Positions 51,231 through 59,046 of a stretch of DNA of 64,000 nucleotides are shown piece after piece. The position numbers were made by a program, and so were the translations under genes. Position 1 is the stretch's first letter, and each line of letters opens with the position of its first letter. Origin of the DNA: Sinorhizobium sojae CCBAU 05684 (lineage in GTDB: Bacteria; Pseudomonadota; Alphaproteobacteria; Rhizobiales; Rhizobiaceae); NCBI RefSeq assembly GCF_002288525.1, contig NZ_CP023067.1, forward strand, positions 2,955,001 through 3,019,000, read 5' to 3'. The notes beneath the pieces were generated by a model. The model did not search any database. It was given only the letters and a program-made list of their open reading frames with translations, and was not told where the DNA came from.

Positions 51231-53603
51231 ATGTCTATCACCTCTCCTGACGATCGCATCAGCTTCTATAACCCCGTCGTCGCCACGACGGAGTTTCCGG
51301 CACAGTTTCCGGTCTTCGACAACGACGATATCAAGGTCTTCGTCGATGGCGTAGAGCGTGACGACTTCGCGGTTACCGCGACCTACACAGAGGGCGTCTC
51401 GACCGATGCCAAGGCGGTGTTTGCCGTCGGCATCACCGGTCACGTCCAGGTCGTAGGGGCGCGTGAACCTCATCGAACAAACCGGTTCAACAATGGCGGC
51501 CCTCTGCCAGTCAGAGACCTGAACCTTGCGCTCGATACTGTCGAGTCTGAGGTTCAGGAGCTTCGCCGAGATATGGGGCGCGCCGTGTTGGCAAGCTACG
51601 GGTCGAGCGGCCCCGCATTGCCGGCGCCAGACGGAAATAAGCTGATAGGTTGGAACGGTGCTGGTGAGCTCGAGAACAAGGCGTCTGAAAGCGAAAGTGT
51701 TGCAGCAGCTGAGGCAGCAGCTGAAGCCGCATTGGCTGCAGCGAACGCAGGATACCTGTTCGACAGCGAGAGCGCATTTGAAGCAGCAAACATCCCGCTT
51801 GTGCTGCAGCGCGCAGTGGTCGGCATCGGAATCGACAAGCACGACAAGATCCGCATCTCGACGCCGTCGCCTGCAAAACCTTGGCACAAGCAGAGTGCTG
51901 ATGGAGCGTGGTGGCAGATTGACGTGCCCGCTGTTACTCTCGGCATGCTGGGCGGGACTCGTACTTACGCGTCCGACAACAGGCAGGCTTTTTTCGATGC
52001 GGTTGAATACGCGCAGACCTTTGATGTGCCTGTGCGCGACTGCGGCGTTTACGGCATCGTCGGAAATGTGGAAATCACCGGCACTCCGGTGACGATCGAG
52101 GGTGCGGTCGGTGCTCCTCATATCTGGTTCGGAACGAGCGATGATGGCGACAGCCTGCGCCCAGGCTTTAAAGATGACATCCCCGGCCTCGTTTTCATCT
52201 TCAAGAACGGCGGCACGCCAACCAGCTTTTCACTCACGAACCGCACTGACGATTACGCGACGGTGACGCCGTGCCTTGCGGTCTCGTCGGTGCAAAACAC
52301 AATTCGCCGTCTCGCCATCGTGCAAGACATGAATGTCTTTGACGCAAGCGGAAACTACAACGATATCGCTGAGGTTGCCGCTTCGCTTGCTGATGATTTC
52401 GACGTTGGCGTATTGGTCAACGACACTAGGCAAAATCTTTTCGATGATGTGACTGTCTTCGGCTATTTCTCGAAGGCCGGCTATGTCGTTCACAGCAAGT
52501 CCGGAGATGACGACCCAGACTATAATCAATGGATCGGTGGGTCGGCTTACGGTCGCCACGGCGTTGCGCTAATTGGCGCCAATGACGCGCCGGCCGCTTA
52601 TGGGCTCAGCGGATCGCAGTTCTACGGCGTCAGGATCGGATCTAAAGACAGCAAAGCCCGCGTAGCGACAGATAGTGCAACTGCGCATTACTCTGGCGCC
52701 GCAGATTGGCGTTGCCTCTACATTGATGGCGACACAGACGGCTCAACGGCGGAAATCAACGGTCACTACTTCACAAACTGCGTGTTCAGGACCGCGTCCG
52801 ATCGCCTGATAGAGCTTGACCACGCTTCCAACGTTGTTTTCGCCGGCTGCATCTTTGAGCACAATTTCTATAGTGTCCCGAACTCGACTTCGACGCCGAC
52901 GTTCATTGCCTCTGCGAACACAAAGAAGGGCGTTCAATTCCTGGGTTGTCGCATCAACTACCTGACGATGATCTTCCACGCGGATTTCGTCGGCGCATTG
53001 GCAGCCGGTATTGGCGTGTTCGTACAGGGAGATCCGATCCAGTCTCGTGCGGGTTGGGTCTATTCTGATCCAAATGTTGTCGGCGGCTATGCCGCAACGA
53101 TTGTCGGTGGAGATGGGAACGTTGGCGACCCATCGGTGCAGTTTACGAAGGATGCGAACAATCAATCGGCAGGCTGGAAGATCCTTATGGATGTTTCGGC
53201 GGGAGATCCAATTCAATTTCGTTACGCGGGGTCATCTGTATTCGACATCAATACAACCGGCGTTCGCGTCCCGGCGGCAGGTGAACGCAGGCTAATTCAC
53301 GAAGTGCCGGGCGCGCTCACCATCAGCGGGGATGCCATAACAGTCACTCGCTCGTACCATCTCATCGCGACCGAAGGCGGTGCGTCTACCGACGATTTGG
53401 TCAACATCAACGGCGGGGTCGCCGGCATGCGGCTCTTACTGCGCTGCTCTAATTCGGGCCAAACGATTACACTGCGCCGAACCGGAAACATCCGTTTAGA
53501 TGGCTCAACGGACAAGGCTATAGCCACAACCGGAAGCTATATAGAGCTTTTCTGCGATGGCAGTCTGTGGCGTCAAATATCGCCGGTCATGGTGACTGGG
53601 TAA
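51231..53603 (+). CDS. Tail fibre/tailspike protein
   Basis: 790 residues from ATG 51231. The N-terminal 110 residues (SPDDRISFYNPVVATTEFPA, VFVDGVERDDFAVTATYTEG, LPVRDLNLALDTVESEVQEL) are the T7-fibre-type particle-binding domain. A short coiled coil follows (AAAEAAAEAALAAANAGYLF). The remainder is a beta-helix tailspike with an N-terminal LGGTRTYASDNRQAFFDAVE typical of pectate-lyase-like spikes. It should bind and perhaps cut host surface polysaccharide. No ribosome binding site is seen, so the message may be leaderless. Confidence 0.85.
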   Translation: MSITSPDDRISFYNPVVATTEFPAQFPVFDNDDIKVFVDGVERDDFAVTATYTEGVSTDAKAVFAVGITGHVQVVGAREPHRTNRFNNGGPLPVRDLNLALDTVESEVQELRRDMGRAVLASYGSSGPALPAPDGNKLIGWNGAGELENKASESESVAAAEAAAEAALAAANAGYLFDSESAFEAANIPLVLQRAVVGIGIDKHDKIRISTPSPAKPWHKQSADGAWWQIDVPAVTLGMLGGTRTYASDNRQAFFDAVEYAQTFDVPVRDCGVYGIVGNVEITGTPVTIEGAVGAPHIWFGTSDDGDSLRPGFKDDIPGLVFIFKNGGTPTSFSLTNRTDDYATVTPCLAVSSVQNTIRRLAIVQDMNVFDASGNYNDIAEVAASLADDFDVGVLVNDTRQNLFDDVTVFGYFSKAGYVVHSKSGDDDPDYNQWIGGSAYGRHGVALIGANDAPAAYGLSGSQFYGVRIGSKDSKARVATDSATAHYSGAADWRCLYIDGDTDGSTAEINGHYFTNCVFRTASDRLIELDHASNVVFAGCIFEHNFYSVPNSTSTPTFIASANTKKGVQFLGCRINYLTMIFHADFVGALAAGIGVFVQGDPIQSRAGWVYSDPNVVGGYAATIVGGDGNVGDPSVQFTKDANNQSAGWKILMDVSAGDPIQFRYAGSSVFDINTTGVRVPAAGERRLIHEVPGALTISGDAITVTRSYHLIATEGGASTDDLVNINGGVAGMRLLLRCSNSGQTITLRRTGNIRLDGSTDKAIATTGSYIELFCDGSLWRQISPVMVTG

Positions 53604-53606
53604 CGA

Positions 53607-54236
53607 TTACCAATTCGCCGAGATGATACGCCCGTCGCAATCCTTGTAGACGTGGAACGGGAAAAACCGGCTCACGTCAGCAAAGCTCCACGAACCCAAC
53701 GGGATCCCTGTCGGAACCTTCTTGACGATCACGCTGATATTGTAGCCGTAGACCTTCACGGAAGCCTTGCTGCAATCGAAGCCTGCCTGAATGAGGTTGT
53801 AGATCAACGTTCCTGGATTAAAGAGATTGATGTGTCCGCTCACCAAGTCGTGCTTAAGAGGCGGGACAGAGACCGCCAAAACGCCGCCGTCGTTGAGGTC
53901 GGAATACATCTTCTCAAGGAATGAACCAAGATTGCGAATGTGTTCCAGAATGTGGCTGGCCCAAATGCAGTCGAATTTTCGGCCGAGGTCGATTGTCTCG
54001 TAATCTCCAAGGATGTCTGGCTTGAACTTGTAAAAATGGCCGGCGTCCAGGGTCGTGACCGTCTTTCCCTTTGAGGCTAGGAATTCTGCGTGGTTCCCTG
54101 CGCCGCAGCCAATATCAAGGACGGTCTGGAAATCGAAATCCTTCACCAGTTTTTCGATCGCATCGTTGCCGAGAAAATCCAACGTCGATACCGGCTTCGG
54201 TATCCTGTTTGTCCATCCTGAATCCGCAACACTCAT
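53607..54236 (-). CDS. Class I SAM-dependent methyltransferase (cargo gene)
   Basis: 209 residues from ATG 54236 with a strong AAGGAGGGG site. VLDIGCGAGNHAEFLASKGK is motif I, and FDCIWASHILEHIRNLGSFL then LNDGGVLAVSVPP are typical of small-molecule/glycan methyltransferases. It is the only minus-strand gene between tailspike and endolysin, so it has its own promoter and may be expressed in the lysogen. It may alter surface sugars and block superinfection; this is inference. Confidence 0.8.
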   Translation of the reverse strand: MSVADSGWTNRIPKPVSTLDFLGNDAIEKLVKDFDFQTVLDIGCGAGNHAEFLASKGKTVTTLDAGHFYKFKPDILGDYETIDLGRKFDCIWASHILEHIRNLGSFLEKMYSDLNDGGVLAVSVPPLKHDLVSGHINLFNPGTLIYNLIQAGFDCSKASVKVYGYNISVIVKKVPTGIPLGSWSFADVSRFFPFHVYKDCDGRIISANW

Positions 54237-54349
54237 ATTTCCCCTCCTTGGTTCAACGGAGCGGGACACTAGGAAAAGTTGCGCTCGTTTACAACCCAGT
54301 TCTGACGACAACAGCCTGCCATTGAGTGCGTTTTTATTGCCCTTGTTGG

Positions 54350-54359
54350 TGTGCTTTGC
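54350..54359 (+). promoter_or_regulatory. Late element 6 (TGTGCTTTGC) upstream of the lysis genes
   Basis: 63 bases upstream of the endolysin start, with GATTATCC exactly 29 bases downstream of the element's first base (54379), matching element 5. It lies in the promoter gap between the divergent methyltransferase and endolysin genes. Confidence 0.65.
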
Positions 54360-54412
54360 GCCTCCCCTCCCCACCGCCGATTATCCCCACATCTTCTGCA
54401 GGGGCGATGGTC

Positions 54413-55234
54413 ATGAGCAACGAATTCGAGAGGGCACTGACGAAAACGCTGATTCATGAAGGCGGATACGTCAATCACCCGAAGGACCCGGGCGGCGCGA
54501 CCAACCAGGGCGTCACACAGCGGGTCTACGATGACTTCCGCCGCCAGATGAAGCTGACCACGCGGCCGGTGAAGGGAATGACCTCGGCCGAGCGCGACAC
54601 GATCTACCGCCAGCGCTACTGGAATCTAATCAAGGGCGACCTGCTGCCCGTCGGCGTTTCCTATGTCGTCTTCGACGGTGCCGTGAACTCCGGTGTCTCT
54701 CAGTCGGTCAAGTGGCTGCAGCGCGCACTCGGCGTCAAATCAGATGGCGTCGTCGGTCCCGCCACGCTCACCGCCGTTCAGGCGGTCAACGATCATGACG
54801 CTCTGATCTCGAAGATCGTCGAGCGGCGCATGAAGTTCCTCAAAGCGCTGAAGACGTGGAAGACCTTTGGCAAAGGTTGGACCCGGCGCGTCAACGGTGT
54901 TCTTTCGACCGGTCAAGCTTGGGCGAGTGGTTCTGTCGGTCCCGCGATCGACTACGCGCCTGGTGGCGAGGCCAAGGCCTATGTCGAGGATGCCAAGAAG
55001 GCGCCTTCAACCGCCCCGGGCGACACGGCTGCTGGCGCCGGCAGCATCGGTGCGATCTTGACGCAAGCGCAGCAGGAGCTCGCTCCGTATATCACCATTG
55101 ATTTTGTCGCTAAGGTCTCGGCCGCTCTGACGCTCGCGAGCGTCATCGTTGCCGTCGGCGGCATAGCCTACCGCGTATGGGCCGCACGCAGGGCAAAGGA
55201 GATCGCAGACGCGATCGATGCGGTGCCCGCATGA
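54413..55234 (+). CDS. GH108 endolysin with C-terminal membrane segment
   Basis: 273 residues from ATG 54413 (AGGGG upstream). The N terminus LIHEGGYVNHPKDPGGATNQ contains the GH108 catalytic Glu (about residue 16). VFDGAVNSGVSQSVKWLQRA and GVVGPATLTAVQAVN form the PG_binding_3 part. After a linker the C terminus has a membrane helix (VSAALTLASVIVAVGGIAYR). It degrades peptidoglycan; the membrane helix is unusual and could tether the enzyme or help its export. Overlaps the next gene by 4 bases. Confidence 0.88.
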   Translation: MSNEFERALTKTLIHEGGYVNHPKDPGGATNQGVTQRVYDDFRRQMKLTTRPVKGMTSAERDTIYRQRYWNLIKGDLLPVGVSYVVFDGAVNSGVSQSVKWLQRALGVKSDGVVGPATLTAVQAVNDHDALISKIVERRMKFLKALKTWKTFGKGWTRRVNGVLSTGQAWASGSVGPAIDYAPGGEAKAYVEDAKKAPSTAPGDTAAGAGSIGAILTQAQQELAPYITIDFVAKVSAALTLASVIVAVGGIAYRVWAARRAKEIADAIDAVPA

Positions 55235-55482
55235 TTGGACGCTACTTTGCAGCGACTCTCATCGCAATCCTGATTGCTGTGGCAGTGATCGCATATGTCA
55301 AGGGGCGGCGCGACGGGCGTGTCGGGCAGCTGCGGGATAGCGTCGAGGCATTCCAGAATAGGGGCAAAATCGACAATGAGACGAACGCTCTTAATCGCAG
55401 CGCTGTGTGTCGTCGCCTTGGCGGGGTGCCAGAGCAGTGCGACGAACTGCGCCGGATGGACGAAGCCGCCGCAGGTGAATGA
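55231..55482 (+). CDS. Inner-membrane spanin-like protein (Rz-like)
   Basis: 83 residues: MIGRYFAATLIAILIAVAVI then AYVKGRRDGRVGQLRDSVEA, an N-terminal membrane anchor followed by a periplasmic helical part with two Cys residues. It starts within the endolysin stop (ATGA), and the o-spanin gene begins inside it in another frame. This is the classic Rz/Rz1 arrangement. Short for an Rz, so the call rests on layout. Confidence 0.72.
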   Translation: MIGRYFAATLIAILIAVAVIAYVKGRRDGRVGQLRDSVEAFQNRGKIDNETNALNRSAVCRRLGGVPEQCDELRRMDEAAAGE

Positions 55483-55573
55483 CCCCGTCAGCTTAGTCGA
55501 TAGGGAAGAACAATTGGCCCGATGGGTCGTGTCGACCGATGCCTTTGGCAGACGTCAGAATTGCTGGAAGTAG
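55376..55573 (+). CDS. Outer-membrane spanin lipoprotein (Rz1-like)
   Basis: 65 residues beginning MRRTLLIAALCVVALAGCQS, a lipoprotein signal with lipobox ALAG|C, then WTKPPQVNDPVSLVDREEQL. It starts within the i-spanin gene in a different frame and runs 30 codons beyond it. Together the pair would fuse inner and outer membranes in lysis. Its 3' part lies in the 1124-bp repeat; the left repeat begins inside this reading frame. Confidence 0.75.
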   Translation: MRRTLLIAALCVVALAGCQSSATNCAGWTKPPQVNDPVSLVDREEQLARWVVSTDAFGRRQNCWK

Positions 55574-55628
55574 CTCGAGCGAAATGGCAGATGTGGACGC
55601 TAGGCCTGCGGCGAAAGAGGCAAGATCG

Positions 55629-56066
55629 ATGGCTATCAATTGGTCAAATGTCAACGTGCCAACGATCATCGCGGTAGGCTCGCTGTTTTGGTACATGGCA
55701 CAGGACAACGCCAACATCAAAAGCCAGCTCACCGAGCAGGAACGATATGCCGGTGTTCGTAGCCAAATGACCGACAAGAACTTTGCGGACCTGAACGCCC
55801 AGGTGAAGCAGATGCAGGATCTGCCTTTCCGAATGGGCGCGCAGGAGGCGAAGACGGCCTCTCTGAGCGATCGTGTCGACCGGTTGGCAGATGCGATCCT
55901 GGCCAATCAGGAAGCGCTGCGAAAGGACTTCAATTCTGCCGTCGAGGTGATCCGCAAGGACTTTTCCGGCCTGAGCACGAAGGTCGAAGTCCTCGATAGC
56001 AAGATGGATTCCATCATTGACAAGCCCCGTCAGGGAGCTTCCATTCCTATGCAACCGCGCCTGTGA
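55629..56066 (+). CDS. Small phage membrane-anchored coiled-coil protein (right copy)
   Basis: Identical to the product of 12711-13148: one N-terminal membrane span, then a coiled coil. In this copy it follows the spanin genes by 55 bases, so it probably shares the lysis transcript. A holin-related or membrane-disturbing role is possible but not shown; family unknown. Confidence 0.6.
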   Translation: MAINWSNVNVPTIIAVGSLFWYMAQDNANIKSQLTEQERYAGVRSQMTDKNFADLNAQVKQMQDLPFRMGAQEAKTASLSDRVDRLADAILANQEALRKDFNSAVEVIRKDFSGLSTKVEVLDSKMDSIIDKPRQGASIPMQPRL

Positions 56067-56073
56067 GGTCACC

Positions 56074-56487
56074 ATGACAAAGGTCCCATCTCTCACGGAA
56101 ATAGACGCGCTGGCCGATGAGGATATTCTGTACGTTTGGGATGCGAGCACTCCGAGCACGCCAGACAAGAAGATGCTAGGGTTGAAGCTGCGACCGGCCG
56201 GCTCCAAGATCACGCACTATCTGCGGTACGAGTCGACGATCGTCATCCCGGCCATCAACGCCGCGACGGAAGGATCGGCGGCCATCACCGTTGCTGGTGC
56301 AGCCGTCGGCGATCACGTCGTCTTCAACATGCGGGATGCATTGCCGGCCGATCTCGGCATTACGTCGGTGCGCGTCTCGGCGGTCGATACGGTGCAGGTC
56401 CGATTCCGCAATTTCCACACCGCGAATAACTATGCTGGTGGGACGCTGGCCTGCGACGCTCTGGTGATCCGCTCGATAGCGGCCTGA
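56074..56487 (+). CDS. Hypothetical phage protein, beta-rich (right copy)
   Basis: Identical to the product of 13156-13569. It is the last gene of the prophage, 73 bases before the att core, followed by the inverted GTTCCCC repeats (56487-56530). Genes at this place often serve the lysogen or the virion tip; no function can be assigned. Confidence 0.55.
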   Translation: MTKVPSLTEIDALADEDILYVWDASTPSTPDKKMLGLKLRPAGSKITHYLRYESTIVIPAINAATEGSAAITVAGAAVGDHVVFNMRDALPADLGITSVRVSAVDTVQVRFRNFHTANNYAGGTLACDALVIRSIAA

Positions 56488-56560
56488 CGTTCCCCATCAT
56501 ATCCGGAGATTGAGGGGAACCGGGGAACGTCCCGACACGATTTCAAACACATGACCCAAA

Positions 56561-56605
56561 TTCCTAATCTGAGGGTCACGCGTTCGAATCGCGTCGGGAT
56601 CACCA
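56561..56605 (+). other. attR: 3' half of a tRNA, probably tRNA-Arg(CCT)
   Basis: Same 45 bases as attL (anticodon loop TTCCTAA to CCA). Beyond 56605 the sequence differs from the left side, so this is the prophage right boundary. No intact tRNA gene is found at either end, which a simple single integration would leave. Confidence 0.75.
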
Positions 56606-57026
56606 TTTATTTCCAACTACTTATGCCGGGACCGAAAAAGCCGCAAGATGCTTCGGCCAACAAAGGGCGTGAGCGCTTAATCCCGGCACGCGTCTGTGTT
56701 GCTTTTTCCGCGTGCTCATTGGGCCGTATACGCCGGATCATCCCGCGCACGGCGCGCGCGCAGGGCAAACCGCGGCCCACGCAAGTCGATGCCCGCCAGC
56801 AAGTCGAAGCTTTCAATTGCGCGGCTCTGGAGGCGGGTGGCAATACGATGGTGCCTCGTCTGCACCCGCACTACCATGCGAACTACTATGCAGCTTTCGT
56901 CATTGGTCCGGACGGGCACAACATCGAAGCGGTTTGCCACGAACCTGAGGCCCAGCCCTTCCATCGAGGGGACGTCCACAAGCGGGGCTTCGCCCACTTA
57001 CGGCCGCCGCGACCTGCGCCACAACG
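56606..57026. other. Right flank without an intact gene
   Basis: 420 bases of chromosomal or older-island sequence. It includes a VOC/glyoxalase C-terminal fragment (next entry). The rest shows no family resemblance, although one frame stays open across it from the att site. Confidence 0.5.
56785..56952 (+). pseudogene. C-terminal fragment of a VOC (glyoxalase-like) protein
   Basis: The frame reads VEAFNCAALEAGGNTMVPRL then HPHYHANYYAAFVIGPDGHN and IEAVCHEPEA, a clear C terminus of the VOC superfamily (metal-binding His/Glu included). About 55 codons remain of a usual 125. The N-terminal part is absent, and no start or ribosome site belongs to it. Confidence 0.75.
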
Positions 57027-57941
57027 TCAAAGCCGCAGTCGACCTGGAAGCAACCGATCCACTATCACCGGATGGGCGACACCCGAACGACCTCCAAACC
57101 ACCCTGCGACTGCGCCCAACACGAGGGCGAGGAAAGCCACTAACGCACCGGTTGAGACAGCCGATGCCGCAGCATCGGCGACTTCGATTGCCTCCTCCTT
57201 GCTTCGCTCAACCGCCCGAGTATATTGCTCCTCGATCTGGACAACCTGTGCGCGCGCTTCTTCGACCGGAATGTTGCGCGCGCTAGCTAGAGCCTGTGCG
57301 GCATTGTCCCGTGCAGCCTCTGCCTCGTTTTCGTCACCCGTCACTAGAGCGCGAATCGAGTTGATTGCGGCGTTGTTGAGGGCTTCCGGGTCGGTGCCAG
57401 TCGAACGAACCTGCCGTTCAATGGCGTCGAGCGGGTTTGCCTCCGCGATCACAGGCGCCGCGGTCTGTGCAATGGTCTGACCGAGCCCTCCAACCGCGCT
57501 GACAACACCGCTGAATGCCCCCCCCACGATGCTCCCGACAGCGGTAGTCAGGAGGTAGAGAACGAGTAACGTGGTGAACGCCCATGCTGTAAGACCGTGG
57601 AGTGCTCCAGTGATTTCATCAGTCTTTCCCGACATACGGGCGGCAATATAGCCGCCAGCAAATGCCGAAACGATCCCGGAAAGCAAATACCAGATGCCCG
57701 CGACGATCGAGAACGTGCTTGCCGCGGGGTTGTCGCCCGTACGCGGATCAAGAGTTGCTACGCCGATCCCCACCCCCAACATCGTCAGCAGGACTTGAAA
57801 GACAAGGGCCACAACCACCCCCGCGAAGATTGCTCCCCATGACACTTTGTTGACGATAATGGTATGTGCGCTCTCAACCGCCGTGATGTCCGTATGAACG
57901 GCCTCATCTCTGGCCGAAGGCCCTTCGGAGTAATCGCTCAT
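57027..57941 (-). CDS. Membrane protein of PhnA-like/YrzE type
   Basis: 304 residues from ATG 57941. Four or so membrane helices: WGAIFAGVVVALVFQVLLTM, FSIVAGIWYLLSGIVSAFAG, WAFTTLLVLYLLTTAVGSIV and a C-terminal LVAFLALVLGAVAGWF. The ALHGLTAWAF stretch and the Ala/Glu-rich soluble loop (about 190-265) are typical of rhizobial PhnA-like stress membrane proteins. A sigma-EcfG-type promoter lies about 60 bases upstream. Function unknown. Confidence 0.75.
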   Translation of the reverse strand: MSDYSEGPSARDEAVHTDITAVESAHTIIVNKVSWGAIFAGVVVALVFQVLLTMLGVGIGVATLDPRTGDNPAASTFSIVAGIWYLLSGIVSAFAGGYIAARMSGKTDEITGALHGLTAWAFTTLLVLYLLTTAVGSIVGGAFSGVVSAVGGLGQTIAQTAAPVIAEANPLDAIERQVRSTGTDPEALNNAAINSIRALVTGDENEAEAARDNAAQALASARNIPVEEARAQVVQIEEQYTRAVERSKEEAIEVADAAASAVSTGALVAFLALVLGAVAGWFGGRSGVAHPVIVDRLLPGRLRL

Positions 57942-58001
57942 GTTCCCGCTCCCTTCCAAGCGCCGATTCATTGACCGCCACGCATGATTCGCTGCGATTC
58001 A

Positions 58002-58026
58002 AACTTCAGAACCGAACAATCGTTCC
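58002..58026 (-). promoter_or_regulatory. Sigma-EcfG (general stress) type promoter
   Basis: Minus-strand GGAAC (58026-58022), 17-base spacer, then GTT (58004-58002), close to the alphaproteobacterial stress consensus GGAAC-N16/17-CGTT. It is 61 bases before the start of the PhnA-like membrane gene. The remaining gap (to 58185) shows no gene. Confidence 0.5.
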
Positions 58027-58185
58027 GGAGGTGAGAACCCTTAAAGGGGCAGATGAGTGTCCGATCAGCGAAGGACCGCTGCAAGGGCAATGTGCGGACG
58101 TAGCGAGCAGCACCCGGACAAGCGTGAGTGCCCAGGTCATCTGGCTATGGGGGCGAGTCACGGCGCGCTCTGAGTCCTTTGGACC

Positions 58186-58362
58186 CTAGGGCCGCCGTCG
58201 AAAACGGCGCAACACCACGTAGCCGGCTACCGCGACAGCCGTAACGGCAATCAGAATGAACAAAACGATCATCGCGGCGGCGCCGAGAAGAGCCCCGAGA
58301 GTGTCCCAAAAGCCGATTTGAGCTATCAGCAGAACGACTAAAAGAACCAGAAGCAGCGGCAT
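58186..58362 (-). CDS. Small membrane protein
   Basis: 58 residues from ATG 58362: MPLLLVLLVVLLIAQIGFWD, then a second hydrophobic stretch (LLGAAAMIVLFILIAVTAVA) and a basic end (VLRRFRRRP). Two membrane helices with a short turn. Typical of small stress-induced hydrophobic proteins next to PhnA-like genes in rhizobia. Confidence 0.65.
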   Translation of the reverse strand: MPLLLVLLVVLLIAQIGFWDTLGALLGAAAMIVLFILIAVTAVAVAGYVVLRRFRRRP

Positions 58363-58416
58363 GAAGAAGCCCCGAATGTCAGTATTGGTTGGCACCCGTA
58401 TCAAACACCGGATCGA

Positions 58417-58877
58417 ATGCACATGGAAGTCGTAGGGGTAACCCGGCCTCTATCGTGGCATGAAGCCGTCGCTGAAGAAGTCGCTGGCGCCGGTCGAGGT
58501 GAGCGCAATCCATGCCGACTTGCAAGCGAAGAACTGGGCAAGGCGGCACTCGATGAACGGGTAATGGCAGCGATGCTGCGGGTGCCCCGGCATCTCTTCG
58601 CGCCCGCCCCGGCTGGGCCCTTTGCTTATCATTCGTATCGGCGGCGGGTCTCGCGGCTGGCCTGAGCGCGCCCCGCTCGACAAAATCCTGGTCACGGCGG
58701 CGGCCGAGGCGCCGCCGCCGGCTTTGCTTGAAGCTCAGGCCAATGGCCCGTTTGGCTCTGGTTCATTCTGTGGGCTCTGAAGAACAGTTGCTGACTGTCA
58801 TCGACAAGTATTCAGCAGGACAGATCGAGGCGCGGCAACTCATTCCGGTTCGGTTCAGCCGGCTCGAGGGCGTCTAA
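58417..58877 (+). pseudogene. Broken protein-L-isoaspartate methyltransferase gene
   Basis: Three pieces of one PIMT survive in order: ALDERVMAAMLRVPRHLFAP (58540-58610), LDKILVTAAAEAPPPALLEA (58676-58740) and EEQLLTVIDKYSAGQIEARQ with LIPVRFSRLEGV ending at 58877. The SAM-binding middle (about 70 codons) is deleted, and the pieces are in different frames. It cannot be functional. Confidence 0.75.
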
Positions 58878-59046
58878 GCAGGTTGGCAAGATCGACAGCC
58901 TCGACCCGAGGCGATTGTTCATCCCTTCGCCTTGAGGAGATACGAACGCGCTGCTGGCGGTTTCTCTCCCTGGCGGCGCGTTTGGCCTGTTTTATCCTAG
59001 GCACCACTTTAGCACATTCAGCCAATGAGTGGCCGAGAGACAAACA

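Larger units (their letters stand above)
13643..56605. mobile_element. Temperate podovirus-like prophage, about 43 kb
   Basis: It is bounded by identical tRNA 3' fragments and contains, in order, integrase, a leftward early arm, a lambda-like repressor region, a rightward early arm and a complete late arm (terminases, portal, scaffold, capsid, tail-tube proteins A and B, internal virion proteins, tailspike, endolysin and spanins). No long sheath, tape-measure or tail-tube gene of a long-tailed phage is seen, and the tail/ejection proteins are T7/P22-like, so a short tail is likely. No essential late gene is visibly broken. The genome unit is 42,918 bases by the repeat offset. Confidence 0.93.
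55482..56605. repeat. 1124-bp direct repeat, right copy
   Basis: The same sequence as 12564-13687. Here it is in its natural context: the end of the spanin cassette, two small genes, the GTTCCCC hairpin region and the tRNA 3' fragment that closes the prophage. Confidence 0.92.

Noticed and set aside
51231..53603. Diversity-generating retroelement near the tailspike, suggested by BPP-1-like head genes
   Set aside because: No reverse transcriptase gene and no template/variable repeat pair were found.
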